A stretch of DNA of 64,000 bases, from positions 2,604,001-2,668,000 of the forward strand of contig NZ_CP183948.1 of assembly GCF_052056485.1 (NCBI RefSeq), given 5' to 3'. The notes below the pieces were generated by a model, which ran no database searches, had not been told where the DNA came from, and worked only from the letters and a program-made list of their open reading frames with translations. Position numbers and translations under genes: made by a program. Source of the DNA: Paenibacillus_AQ nitricinens (lineage in GTDB: Bacteria > Bacillota > Bacilli > Paenibacillales > Paenibacillaceae). This document shows, piece after piece, positions 20,795 through 28,318 of this stretch (its first letter is position 1; the number at the start of each line of letters is the position of its first letter).

Positions 20795-21652
20795 GTGCAG
20801 GAGGGGACGGCAACGTATACACGAATAAAGTACATGATCCTGTTACTGCCAACGCTAATGGTAGGGATCTGGGAAGTCGTACGCCATCAGTTTCTAATGC
20901 CTTATATTTCAATGGACTTGGGGAACTATTTGACGCCGGTTCTTGTGTTTTTGGTCAGTCTTGTATTGCTACTTCCTTTGTTTTCTCTTATGGAGCGAAA
21001 TCAGCGGGAGCTGGAGCAGGAACGTGCGCTAAAAGACGCAATGAAGGCTCGGGAAGGACTAGCCAAGGAACTGCATGATGGGATGGCGCAATCTTTATTC
21101 CTCTTATCTGTCAAAATCGACCGGCTAGAAGCAAGCCGCAAGAATGGTGGAGTCAGTGAGGAAAGTGTGGATCAGATCAAAAAGACGGTCCATGAGGTGA
21201 ATCGTTATGTGCGGCAGGCCATCGCTAATCTGAAGATACCGGTCTCTGAACAGAGTTCTTTTTCATTGGAACAGTCGGTAAAAGATCAGTTAGCCCAGAT
21301 GGCAAATGAGATTATGATCGAAGCCTCTCTCGATTGGAGCCTGCAAGATGATGCGCTCTTCCCTTCAGAAAAATCAGAATTGTTATCCTGTATCCGCGAA
21401 GCGATCATTAATGTTCGCAAGCATACACGAGCGGGGCTGGTTTCAATTACTGGAGCTGGCGATGAGAAGCGCTGGAGAGTAGTTGTTGCAGACAATGGAG
21501 AGGGATTTGAGCATGATCCATTTGAAGTGAGTGGCAGCTATGGACTTCAGATCATGAAGGAACGTGTTGAGGGGATGGGCTGGAAGCTTAGGCTGACTTC
21601 TGGTGACACAGGCACCCAGGTTGAAATTATGAAAGGGGAAGTCAGTCTATGA
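20795..21652 (+). CDS. Two-component sensor histidine kinase (NarL-partner, HisKA_3 type)
   Basis: About 285 residues if read from GTG 20795. Two hydrophobic segments lie near residues 13-60, then a coiled linker rich in Glu/Arg, then the HisKA_3 phosphoacceptor (Lys-Glu-Leu-His-Asp-Gly with His94) and an HATPase_c domain with Asn-Val-Arg-Lys-His, Asp-Asn-Gly-Glu-Gly-Phe and Gly-Ser-Tyr-Gly-Leu. The start is uncertain: the only good ribosome site (AGGAGGGG at 20799-20806) lies after that GTG, and the first ATG after it is at 20834, so translation may begin at a rare codon or at 20834. It overlaps the response regulator by ATGA. Confidence 0.85.
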   Translation: MQEGTATYTRIKYMILLLPTLMVGIWEVVRHQFLMPYISMDLGNYLTPVLVFLVSLVLLLPLFSLMERNQRELEQERALKDAMKAREGLAKELHDGMAQSLFLLSVKIDRLEASRKNGGVSEESVDQIKKTVHEVNRYVRQAIANLKIPVSEQSSFSLEQSVKDQLAQMANEIMIEASLDWSLQDDALFPSEKSELLSCIREAIINVRKHTRAGLVSITGAGDEKRWRVVVADNGEGFEHDPFEVSGSYGLQIMKERVEGMGWKLRLTSGDTGTQVEIMKGEVSL

Positions 21653-22314
21653 GCCGATACCGGGTTTTAGTTGTGGATGATCATGCGCATGCACGTGAGG
21701 CTATGTGTGAGATTTTGTCCATGGATGACAGTTTTGAGGTCATTGGTGTAGTGGAGAGTGGCGCTGAGGCAATCGCATTTACAGCACAATGGATGCCTGA
21801 TCTCATTCTAATCGACATTCAGATGCCTGTGATGGACGGTTTGGAGACTACTCGCCGGATCAAGCAGGAATATCCCTATGTCAAAATCGTTATCGTTACG
21901 GTATCGGACGAAATTTCCCATCTCCTCGAAGCGCTGAAGCAAGGTGCACAGGGGTATTTGCTAAAGAATCTGGCACCTTCCACCTGGATTCAATATTTGC
22001 AGGCCATTGTTAATGAAGAAGCGCCCCTAAGTCGGGAGCTGGCTTTTCAAATCTTGAAAGAGTTCACCGTACCTGCTGTAACGGATGAAGGGGAGTCATT
22101 GACGGCAAGGGAGAAAGAAATTTTGAGCTGTGTGTCTTCTGGATCGAAGAACAAGGAGATTGCCTTAAGCTTGGGGATTTCGGAGCATACCGTAAAAAAT
22201 CATCTGAAGAACATTCTCCAAAAGCTTCAACTACAAAACCGTACACAGCTAACGCGCTATGCCTTGGAGCAAGGGCTTGCTTCACGTAAACGGGATTTTT
22301 CTAAAGATGTATAG
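21649..22314 (+). CDS. NarL/LuxR-family response regulator
   Basis: A 221-residue regulator overlapping the kinase by four bases. The receiver domain (about 1-125) has the acidic pair Asp-Asp-His near the N-terminus, the phosphorylated Asp56 in Leu-Ile-Asp-Ile-Gln-Met-Pro, and a conserved Lys in Leu-Leu-Lys-Asn. Residues about 150-215 form a LuxR-type HTH with Leu-Thr-Ala-Arg-Glu-Lys-Glu-Ile-Leu and a recognition helix ending His-Thr-Val-Lys-Asn-His-Leu. The coupled kinase is its cognate partner. The YcnI gene starts about 50 bases downstream and could be in the same transcript. Confidence 0.92.
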   Translation: MSRYRVLVVDDHAHAREAMCEILSMDDSFEVIGVVESGAEAIAFTAQWMPDLILIDIQMPVMDGLETTRRIKQEYPYVKIVIVTVSDEISHLLEALKQGAQGYLLKNLAPSTWIQYLQAIVNEEAPLSRELAFQILKEFTVPAVTDEGESLTAREKEILSCVSSGSKNKEIALSLGISEHTVKNHLKNILQKLQLQNRTQLTRYALEQGLASRKRDFSKDV

Positions 22315-22364
22315 CAAGAAGTTAAGGATGAAGTTATATAATTATGGATGAGAAGAGGCTAACC

Positions 22365-23006
22365 ATGAACAGATTATCTCGTAAAATAATGACACTATTC
22401 GCACCAGCGGCTGCAACGCTACTATTGTTTGCAGCTGTAGCTAGCGCACACGTAACCGTGGCCCCAGCACAATCCAGTACTGGAGCTTGGGAGACTTACA
22501 CACTTAAAGTCCCTTCAGAAAAAGAAGTGGCAACTGTACAAGTGGATCTACGAATTCCGGCAGGTGCCGAGTTTAAGCAATATGAAGCTACACCAGGCTG
22601 GGATGTTACTATTGACGGGAACAAAGTTAGCTGGATCGCTAACGGAGAAGGAATTAAAGCAGGACAATTCCAACGATTCTACTTCACGGCTAAGAACCCT
22701 GATGCCGCTGGCGACATCGCATGGAATGCTTATCAGCACTATGCCGATGGAAGCTTGGTTCAATGGTCCGGTGAGGCTGGAACAGAGAATCCGCATTCTA
22801 TTACTACGATTGTACAAGCCTCCGGTGGTAGTGAGCATTCTCATGGTTCCAGTGACAACGGTATGAGCATGGAAGAGCATAATGCCATCATGGAAAATGA
22901 GAACAACTCAACCAGTGTCAATCCAATGGTCTATATCGCAGTTGGGATATCTTTACTTGCCTTTTTGATAGCGGCCATAAGCATTTTGCGTGGTCGGAAA
23001 GAGTAA
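22365..23006 (+). CDS. YcnI-like copper-binding membrane protein (DUF1775)
   Basis: A 213-residue protein. ATG 22365 is preferred over ATG 22344 because AGAGG lies just upstream. The signal peptide ends Ala-Ser-Ala and the mature chain starts with His29, as required for the mono-histidine-brace copper site described for B. subtilis YcnI. The DUF1775 beta-sandwich (about 29-150) includes the Trp-Glu-Thr-Tyr-Thr-Leu-Lys-Val-Pro stretch. A His/Ser-rich linker and a C-terminal membrane helix (about 183-205) with a basic tail follow. In B. subtilis ycnI sits with ycnJ (CopD-like importer) and ycnK; neither is present here. It is probably an outward-facing copper chaperone. Confidence 0.85.
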   Translation: MNRLSRKIMTLFAPAAATLLLFAAVASAHVTVAPAQSSTGAWETYTLKVPSEKEVATVQVDLRIPAGAEFKQYEATPGWDVTIDGNKVSWIANGEGIKAGQFQRFYFTAKNPDAAGDIAWNAYQHYADGSLVQWSGEAGTENPHSITTIVQASGGSEHSHGSSDNGMSMEEHNAIMENENNSTSVNPMVYIAVGISLLAFLIAAISILRGRKE

Positions 23007-23066
23007 GGTGGAATCGTTGTATTCCGTGATCAGAGTAGGATGAAAAAGAAGATTGAACTTATAACT

Positions 23067-23112
23067 GTGAACCGTTTCGTAGTGAAGTATGAAACGGTTC
23101 ACTGTTTTTTTG
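23067..23112 (+). terminator. Terminator after ycnI-like gene
   Basis: GTGAACCGTTTCGTA pairs with TATGAAACGGTTCAC, followed by a T-run. Confidence 0.85.
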
Positions 23113-23140
23113 TGTGGAGCTCACAAATGATATGGGATCA

Positions 23141-23181
23141 TACAAGAAGCCTCCGCGATTAAACGACGGAGGCTTCTTGTA
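23141..23181. terminator. Hairpin between convergent ycnI-like and cotH-like genes
   Basis: TACAAGAAGCCTCCG pairs with CGGAGGCTTCTTGTA. No clear T-run on either strand, but the position just beyond the stop of the leftward CotH-like gene suggests a terminator for that operon. Confidence 0.55.
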
Positions 23182-23215
23182 TGAATGATTGGATAATAAG
23201 GATAACTTTACTGAA

Positions 23216-25081
23216 CTACAGACGTTTCCGCTTATAAAAGGTTACAAAAACTGCGGTCAGCAGCAAGAGAAGGATTGCGACGCCAGTTGTGATGGCTTCA
23301 CTCGTACTGCCTTTTTGCTGGACAGCACCACCGCCCATACCTCCAGGTATGCCGCCACCAAAGCCGCCACCGCCCATGCCGCCTTCAGGGAATCCAGGTC
23401 CACCCATGGCACCGGGCTCACCGCCTGCACCTCCGTTAAATTCACCTTGGACAGCTTGCCCATTGGTGTTGTCTTGTCCACCTTGGGGAGCCTGCCCGTT
23501 AGTAGCGGTTTGGTCAGCTTGATTGGTCTGCCCACCATCCGCTGCTTGTGAATTACTGCCAGGACCATTGCCGCCTTCAGGGATAGCAGGTCCGCCCATG
23601 GCACCGGGTTCGCCACCCGCGCCACCTTGTGGAGTCTGACCATTCGCAGGTGCATGCCCACTTTCGGCACTCTGTGCAGTTGCGCCAGCTCCAGCAGCAG
23701 TGCTGTCGCCGTTAGGATCAGCGGCCCCCGGTGCTGCGCCATTCCTAGCGCCGCCACCAAAGCCACCGCCGCCCATACCACCACCCATGCCGCTACCCGA
23801 TCCGTCCCCGGAGGAAGGAATGGTGCCATCGAGCTGCTGTTGGATACTTTTCGCCATGTTCGACATGAAGGTCTTAACAGACGTTAGCCCACTTTCATAC
23901 TGCTCGAAGGTGTAGAAGGCGGATGGATCTGCTTTGACATAGCTGGAAATCATCGTGTCCAGCTCATCCATCCGAGCTTGGAACGTATCGTCTGCTAGAT
24001 AGCCATTAATCATCTCGCTGACAATCTCGTGATATTTCGCTTTGTATTCGTCGTTAGCAAGCAGCTTCGCAATCAGCGGACGTTCTGACAATGTGCCTTG
24101 AGTGGGCTCGTCAATCAGCACATCTGCACTACCCATACCCCCAAAGGCCATATTATAATCCCATGGCAGTATGGAGAAGACTCCATCATCTTCATACAGG
24201 TAATAATTTTGCTTATTACCACCTAAATAGCTGTCCATATTAGCCGTTACCGCATTTAGAGCGATATACTTCAAGGATTCCTCTACGTCGATGTATTTTT
24301 CATAATCATTGCCGTTATTAAGCTCATCCAGCATGTCGATGAGAATATCATCGTTGGATTTATCCGATTTCATTTCTAGTCCGGTATATAGCGATGGATC
24401 ATCGCCAAGCCAAGTCAAATCACTGCCCTGGCCAGTCATAACGCCTTTATAAAGTGCTCCATAAGCGTTGCCAAAATTGCGTTCCAGATAAGCATCACCG
24501 ATCTGTTCCACCGCGAGATAGAAGCCCTTTAGTTCATCGTTGACATATACATTGACGAAGGAATATTTCGGTGTTGGGAGTCCGACACTTTCAGCGAGCT
24601 CATAGGTTAGAAACTCACGCATATAAGAAGCATCGCTGTAATTATTATTCAGGTTGATCTTTGTAATGCCAAACAGATTCTGGTTCACATACTCATCAAA
24701 AGATATTTTGAAGCTGTAGCGATCAGAGTCTGTCATTTGTACTACACTTCTGAGACTAAGATTTCCTTTGGTCCGTACGGCCACGTTATCAAATTTAATG
24801 CCATTGTACTCCACGGATGCGGCTTTATATTCTTCCGCGCTGGCATTATCCAGCATATCCTGAAAATCATCCGGGTCCAGAGTGATTTTGACATCGACGA
24901 CCTTGTCTTTTGGAAAAACCTGATCGTCTAAACTTTTCTCATCGCTTGAAATCACCTTCTCCTGCGTATCTGACGCATTGTTATTTGTTGCAGATGGACT
25001 TGTGTTCTGGCAACCAACTACGGCGATGACCAGCAGCAGGCAGCAAAAACTCAGCAGGATTGATTTACCTCTGGCTTTCAT
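23216..25081 (-). CDS. CotH-family lipoprotein kinase with Gly-rich tail and C-terminal anchor
   Basis: About 621 residues from ATG 25081 (AAGGAC upstream; GTG 25090 is too close to it). Residues 1-20 end in a lipobox-like Val-Val-Gly-Cys. The CotH kinase-like domain covers about 45-400, including the metal/substrate motif Leu-Pro-Trp-Asp-Tyr-Asn-Met-Ala-Phe-Gly. In spores CotH phosphorylates coat proteins; secreted relatives occur widely in soil bacteria. Residues about 425-590 are Gly/Ala/Gln/Asn-rich with a duplicated Gly-Glu-Pro-Gly-Ala-Met-Gly-Gly-Pro unit. A membrane helix near 598-615 with a Lys/Arg tail ends the protein. It is the last gene of a three-gene leftward operon with DUF4956 and a polyphosphate polymerase. 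Confidence 0.87.
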   Translation of the reverse strand: MKARGKSILLSFCCLLLVIAVVGCQNTSPSATNNNASDTQEKVISSDEKSLDDQVFPKDKVVDVKITLDPDDFQDMLDNASAEEYKAASVEYNGIKFDNVAVRTKGNLSLRSVVQMTDSDRYSFKISFDEYVNQNLFGITKINLNNNYSDASYMREFLTYELAESVGLPTPKYSFVNVYVNDELKGFYLAVEQIGDAYLERNFGNAYGALYKGVMTGQGSDLTWLGDDPSLYTGLEMKSDKSNDDILIDMLDELNNGNDYEKYIDVEESLKYIALNAVTANMDSYLGGNKQNYYLYEDDGVFSILPWDYNMAFGGMGSADVLIDEPTQGTLSERPLIAKLLANDEYKAKYHEIVSEMINGYLADDTFQARMDELDTMISSYVKADPSAFYTFEQYESGLTSVKTFMSNMAKSIQQQLDGTIPSSGDGSGSGMGGGMGGGGFGGGARNGAAPGAADPNGDSTAAGAGATAQSAESGHAPANGQTPQGGAGGEPGAMGGPAIPEGGNGPGSNSQAADGGQTNQADQTATNGQAPQGGQDNTNGQAVQGEFNGGAGGEPGAMGGPGFPEGGMGGGGFGGGIPGGMGGGAVQQKGSTSEAITTGVAILLLLLTAVFVTFYKRKRL

Positions 25082-25113
25082 CTGTGGCACCGTCCTTCAT
25101 CTTGTTGTAATAA

Positions 25114-25842
25114 TTAAGATACATAGTCGCCGCTATAGCTGATCAGGAGTGCATTTTTGACACCTTTAAGATCGGAGACAGTGTTGACAAAGCCGCCTAC
25201 TTTATCATCCAAACGAAGCTCCAGTGTCAATTCAATATTGTTTGCGGATACGGTTTTTTGCTTCACGTTGTAGCGCTTCACAGATTTGGTGATATGGCTG
25301 TGAACTTCACGTTCACTTTCATCACTATCACAGTTAATGACCAGTAAGTAGGGTGTTTCGATAGCAGAATGTTTGATGAACAGAAATAGAATTAGACCGA
25401 TGATGATCGAACCAACAATAGCTAAAGTGAAGAATCCTGCGCCAGTTACGATCCCTGCGACAGCGGCCCAGAATAAGAAGATCAGATCTGTCGGATCTTT
25501 GATCGGCGTTCTGAAACGAACGATGGACAAGGCACCGACCATACCGAGGGACAGCACAAGGTTAGAGTTGATGGCAATGATAACAGTGGCTGTAATCATG
25601 GTCATGCCCATTAGGGAGACATTGAAGCTTTTGGAGTACAATACTCCGCTAAATACACGTTTGTAGAGCAGATAGATGAAGTAGCCGATCAGAAAAGCTA
25701 CACCCAGCGTGATGAGCATTTTCGAGATGCTAATATCGGATACAAAGTTGTCCATCACCGAATTTTTAATAATATCTGAAAAAGTATTTGTGGTTGTATC
25801 TGAGGTTGCAGTTGCTGCTAGCGATGCAAGTGATGCATTCAT
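25114..25842 (-). CDS. DUF4956 membrane protein
   Basis: A 242-residue protein from ATG 25842, with GGGAGG located inside the last codons of the upstream gene. About four transmembrane segments lie between residues 45 and 155, with the family motif Gly-Ala-Leu-Ser-Ile-Val-Arg-Phe-Arg-Thr-Pro-Ile-Lys-Asp-Pro near residue 108. The C-terminal 75 residues are a soluble ACT-like alpha/beta domain. The layout recalls MgtC-type proteins. DUF4956 genes regularly travel with VTC-domain and CotH genes, but their activity is not established. Two bases separate it from the polymerase gene. Confidence 0.87.
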   Translation of the reverse strand: MNASLASLAATATSDTTTNTFSDIIKNSVMDNFVSDISISKMLITLGVAFLIGYFIYLLYKRVFSGVLYSKSFNVSLMGMTMITATVIIAINSNLVLSLGMVGALSIVRFRTPIKDPTDLIFLFWAAVAGIVTGAGFFTLAIVGSIIIGLILFLFIKHSAIETPYLLVINCDSDESEREVHSHITKSVKRYNVKQKTVSANNIELTLELRLDDKVGGFVNTVSDLKGVKNALLISYSGDYVS

Positions 25843-25844
25843 AA

Positions 25845-26558
25845 TCAATAATCCTCCCAAGTGTTGGTTTTTAGAAATTTGCGGCAGATCACATATTTTG
25901 AAGCGGACTGTCTGTTCAGCCCTTCTAACTGCAGCGCAATTTTAATATATTCCGGAATGTACTCATCGAATTTCACTTCAAAAATAATGAAGTTCTCATC
26001 AATCGCCCGAATCGGATGCAAATCCTTATCAAAAATATCCGTCGAATGCAGACCAGTACGTAAATCCTTATCGAACGTGATCCGCACATTGCCGTTGTGG
26101 CAAACATAGGGCTCGCGAACATAATCCACGATGACCTTCGGCCGAAGCAGGTTGTGGCGCATTTGATTGTATAATTCCATGAACAGTGGACTGTCCGGGA
26201 CATTTAGGACCTCATAGTTGCCTGCCATGATCTCATCGTACATTTGACGGGTCAGCGGCTCTTTGATTTTAGCGATGTAATCGTCCATTTTTATTTTTTT
26301 CTCAAAGTGAATGATATGGTCCTGAATGTTGTAAATTCTAATCCGATATTTGGCGCGTTCTCTGAGACCACCAAGTTTGTCGGCAAGCGCTGTATTGTTG
26401 ATGTCGTCAAAATACAAACTGCGAATATGATATTCGCCACTCTCATTGGCGTGTTGGTCTGTATCAATCAAGCTCTGTAATCGCTGGCGCAATATAAGGT
26501 ATTGATGATAGTTAATAAAGAACTTTAGCTCATGCCGGAATTGCAGCTTGTTACTCAT
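25845..26558 (-). CDS. VTC-domain polyphosphate polymerase
   Basis: A 237-residue protein, ATG 26558 behind GAGGTGGG. It consists of one VTC-type triphosphate-tunnel domain. The basic residues lining the tunnel are visible in order: Arg-His-Glu-Leu-Lys at the N-terminus, Arg-Ser-Leu-Tyr-Phe-Asp, Lys-Tyr-Arg-Ile-Arg-Ile-Tyr, Glu-Lys-Lys, Val-Asp-Tyr-Val-Arg, Arg-Ile-Thr-Phe-Asp, Glu-Val-Lys-Phe and Ser-Lys-Tyr near the end. In yeast Vtc4 this fold makes polyphosphate from ATP. There is no SPX or membrane domain, so the next gene's membrane protein may provide the channel, an inference from operon structure. Confidence 0.87.
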   Translation of the reverse strand: MSNKLQFRHELKFFINYHQYLILRQRLQSLIDTDQHANESGEYHIRSLYFDDINNTALADKLGGLRERAKYRIRIYNIQDHIIHFEKKIKMDDYIAKIKEPLTRQMYDEIMAGNYEVLNVPDSPLFMELYNQMRHNLLRPKVIVDYVREPYVCHNGNVRITFDKDLRTGLHSTDIFDKDLHPIRAIDENFIIFEVKFDEYIPEYIKIALQLEGLNRQSASKYVICRKFLKTNTWEDY

Positions 26559-26638
26559 TTTCCCACCTCGTTTCTATCTCTATCTCTGTTGTTGGCTAAC
26601 CTTCTTGCACAACTAATTCTAGGAGACAGACCTTATGT

Positions 26639-26689
26639 TTAACTTAAAATAGACTGAATGTTAGCTGAATGTTTTACACTGCGTTAACA
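26639..26689 (+). promoter_or_regulatory. Pho-box-like repeat in divergent promoter region
   Basis: Hexamers TTAACT (26639), TTAGCT (26661), TTTACA (26673) and TTAACA (26684) recur at 11-12 base steps, with a weaker TAGACT at 26650 filling the gap. The last two are separated by exactly five bases, as in Bacillus PhoP sites (TTHACA repeats). It lies between the polyphosphate operon and the phosphatase gene. Confidence 0.5.
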
Positions 26690-26777
26690 AAAGTATGGAT
26701 CTATGAATTTGACTTCTGACTTTCTGGAAGGCTATCTTAGTTAGAAGACTAGAGAGTGGACTTAAGGAGGAACCGTG

Positions 26778-28019
26778 ATGAAAGACTATAAATTCGCCAT
26801 CATCCTAGGGATCTTAGTGATTGTATTAATCTTGGTGGCTGTTGGGATGGAGTGGTCCAAATCCGGGAGTTCCGCGAAATCATCAACCCCGTTTGATCTG
26901 ATCACCACCTTTAAGGGAGATGCGGGCACGAGCCGTGCGTTTACTTGGTATACTAATGATTCCAATGCCGCAGGAATTTTGGAGTTCGTAAAGGGACAGG
27001 TCGCCTCTTTTGCAAATTCGGATGTATTAAGGGTAGAAGCAGATAGCAGTTCTATAAAAACAGATAAGGGTACCAGAGGTGTTCATAAAGCTGAGGTAAC
27101 CGGACTTGAGCCTGGGACGTTATATTCTTACAGGGTGGGCAGTGGTATTGAGGGGGAATGGAGTACAGTTGCAGAATTCACCACAGAAGAGACAGGACTC
27201 GATAGTGTTACGTTTATCAACGTTACAGATTCCCAAGGAGAGTCTGCGGAGGATTTTAAACGGTGGGGGAAGACAATGAATAAGGCTTTTCAGACATTTC
27301 CAGAAGCCAAGTTTATTGTACATAACGGGGATCTGACGGAGAACCCGGAGGATTCGGCGGGCTGGGATGAGTTTTTTAGCAATATTCAGGGCTGGATTTC
27401 AGGGATCCCGTTAATGCCAGTCACAGGCAATCATGATGAGGTGGATGATGACGCGAAGTATTATATTTCACATTTCAATCTGCCAGATAACGGGGTAAAA
27501 GGCTCCATTGCAGGCACCTCGTATTCGTTCGATTACGGACCTGTGCATATCACAGTATTGAATACAGAGAGTAATATTAAAAAACAAACAGAGTGGCTCA
27601 AAGAAGATTTAAAGAAAACAGATAAGAAGTGGAAGATAGTCGCTATGCACCGCCCGGCTTACGGGGGGAATTCGTATAAGAAAGTAGAAGATTGGACAGG
27701 TATTTTTGATAAATATGAGGTTGATTTGGTACTGCAGGGTCATAATCATGAGTACTCCAGATCCTACCCGTTGCGAGGCGGAACAATCGTTCCAGAAGGC
27801 GAGATTCCTAAAGGGGCTTACCGAGGGACTGTATATGTGGTGACCAATGCCTCCGGAAGGAAATTTAACGAGAAAAAAGAGGATCAGTTCTATCATGCGG
27901 TACATTTTCAAAACTACAAGCAAATGTTCGCAGGGATTAGTGTTACCAAGGATAGTTTAACTTATCAAGCTTATGATGTGGATGGAAAAATGCTGGATGA
28001 ATTTGTGCTTACGCATTAA
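26778..28019 (+). CDS. Purple-acid-phosphatase-like metallophosphoesterase, membrane-anchored
   Basis: A 413-residue protein from ATG 26778, seven bases after AAGGAGG. An N-terminal hydrophobic segment (about 6-25) anchors or exports it. Residues about 38-130 form a fibronectin-III-like purple acid phosphatase N domain. The metallophosphatase core follows with Asn-Gly-Asp-Leu-Thr-Glu-Asn, Gly-Asn-His-Asp-Glu, Met-His-Arg-Pro-Ala-Tyr-Gly and Gly-His-Asn-His-Glu-Tyr, all metal-ligand motifs intact. It should release phosphate from external phosphoesters. Divergent from the polyphosphate polymerase operon with a Pho-box-like element between, which suggests phosphate-starvation control. Own terminator. 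Confidence 0.88.
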   Translation: MKDYKFAIILGILVIVLILVAVGMEWSKSGSSAKSSTPFDLITTFKGDAGTSRAFTWYTNDSNAAGILEFVKGQVASFANSDVLRVEADSSSIKTDKGTRGVHKAEVTGLEPGTLYSYRVGSGIEGEWSTVAEFTTEETGLDSVTFINVTDSQGESAEDFKRWGKTMNKAFQTFPEAKFIVHNGDLTENPEDSAGWDEFFSNIQGWISGIPLMPVTGNHDEVDDDAKYYISHFNLPDNGVKGSIAGTSYSFDYGPVHITVLNTESNIKKQTEWLKEDLKKTDKKWKIVAMHRPAYGGNSYKKVEDWTGIFDKYEVDLVLQGHNHEYSRSYPLRGGTIVPEGEIPKGAYRGTVYVVTNASGRKFNEKKEDQFYHAVHFQNYKQMFAGISVTKDSLTYQAYDVDGKMLDEFVLTH

Positions 28020-28065
28020 GTAGTAATAGCTTTTGCGCAACAAATCAATAAAGTAAACCATCGAG

Positions 28066-28103
28066 AAACAGATGTCATCTTATAAGGTGGCGTCTGTTTT
28101 TTT
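28066..28103 (+). terminator. Terminator after phosphatase gene
   Basis: AAACAGATGTCATCT pairs with AGGTGGCGTCTGTTT (some G-T pairs), followed by seven T residues. Confidence 0.8.
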
Positions 28104-28193
28104 GTGAAATGTAAGCTATGGTGTGAAAATGGTACGATTTTTAGTGACAAACTTCATAAAGAGATAACCATTTTCTCTCGATAATGAAAAAGA

Positions 28194-28219
28194 TTGACAT
28201 TATAATGAAAGCGTTATCA
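28194..28219 (+). promoter_or_regulatory. TTGACA box and perfect cre site upstream of the GH74 gene
   Basis: TTGACA at 28194-28199 is followed by TGAAAGCGTTATCA at 28206-28219, which matches the CcpA consensus TGWAANCGNTNWCA at all 14 positions. Its place over the promoter predicts carbon catabolite repression of the xyloglucanase. The -10 hexamer is not obvious. Confidence 0.75.
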
Positions 28220-28318
28220 GTATTTTTAGAAATTCATGTTTAGGGGGAGGGTGAAGCGGGGGATTAAGAGTAGGAGAAAAGAAAAAGCAAACCAATAAAA
28301 TTGTAGGAGGCGTAAAAC

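Noticed and set aside
20773..21078. Second plus-strand frame at the start of the sensor kinase
   Set aside because: The kinase frame has the membrane helices and H-box; this one is low-complexity Ser/Ala/Gly and ends within it.
23289..23915. Several plus-strand Pro-rich ORFs
   Set aside because: Antisense to the Gly-rich tail of the CotH-like gene (Gly codons read as Pro on the other strand).
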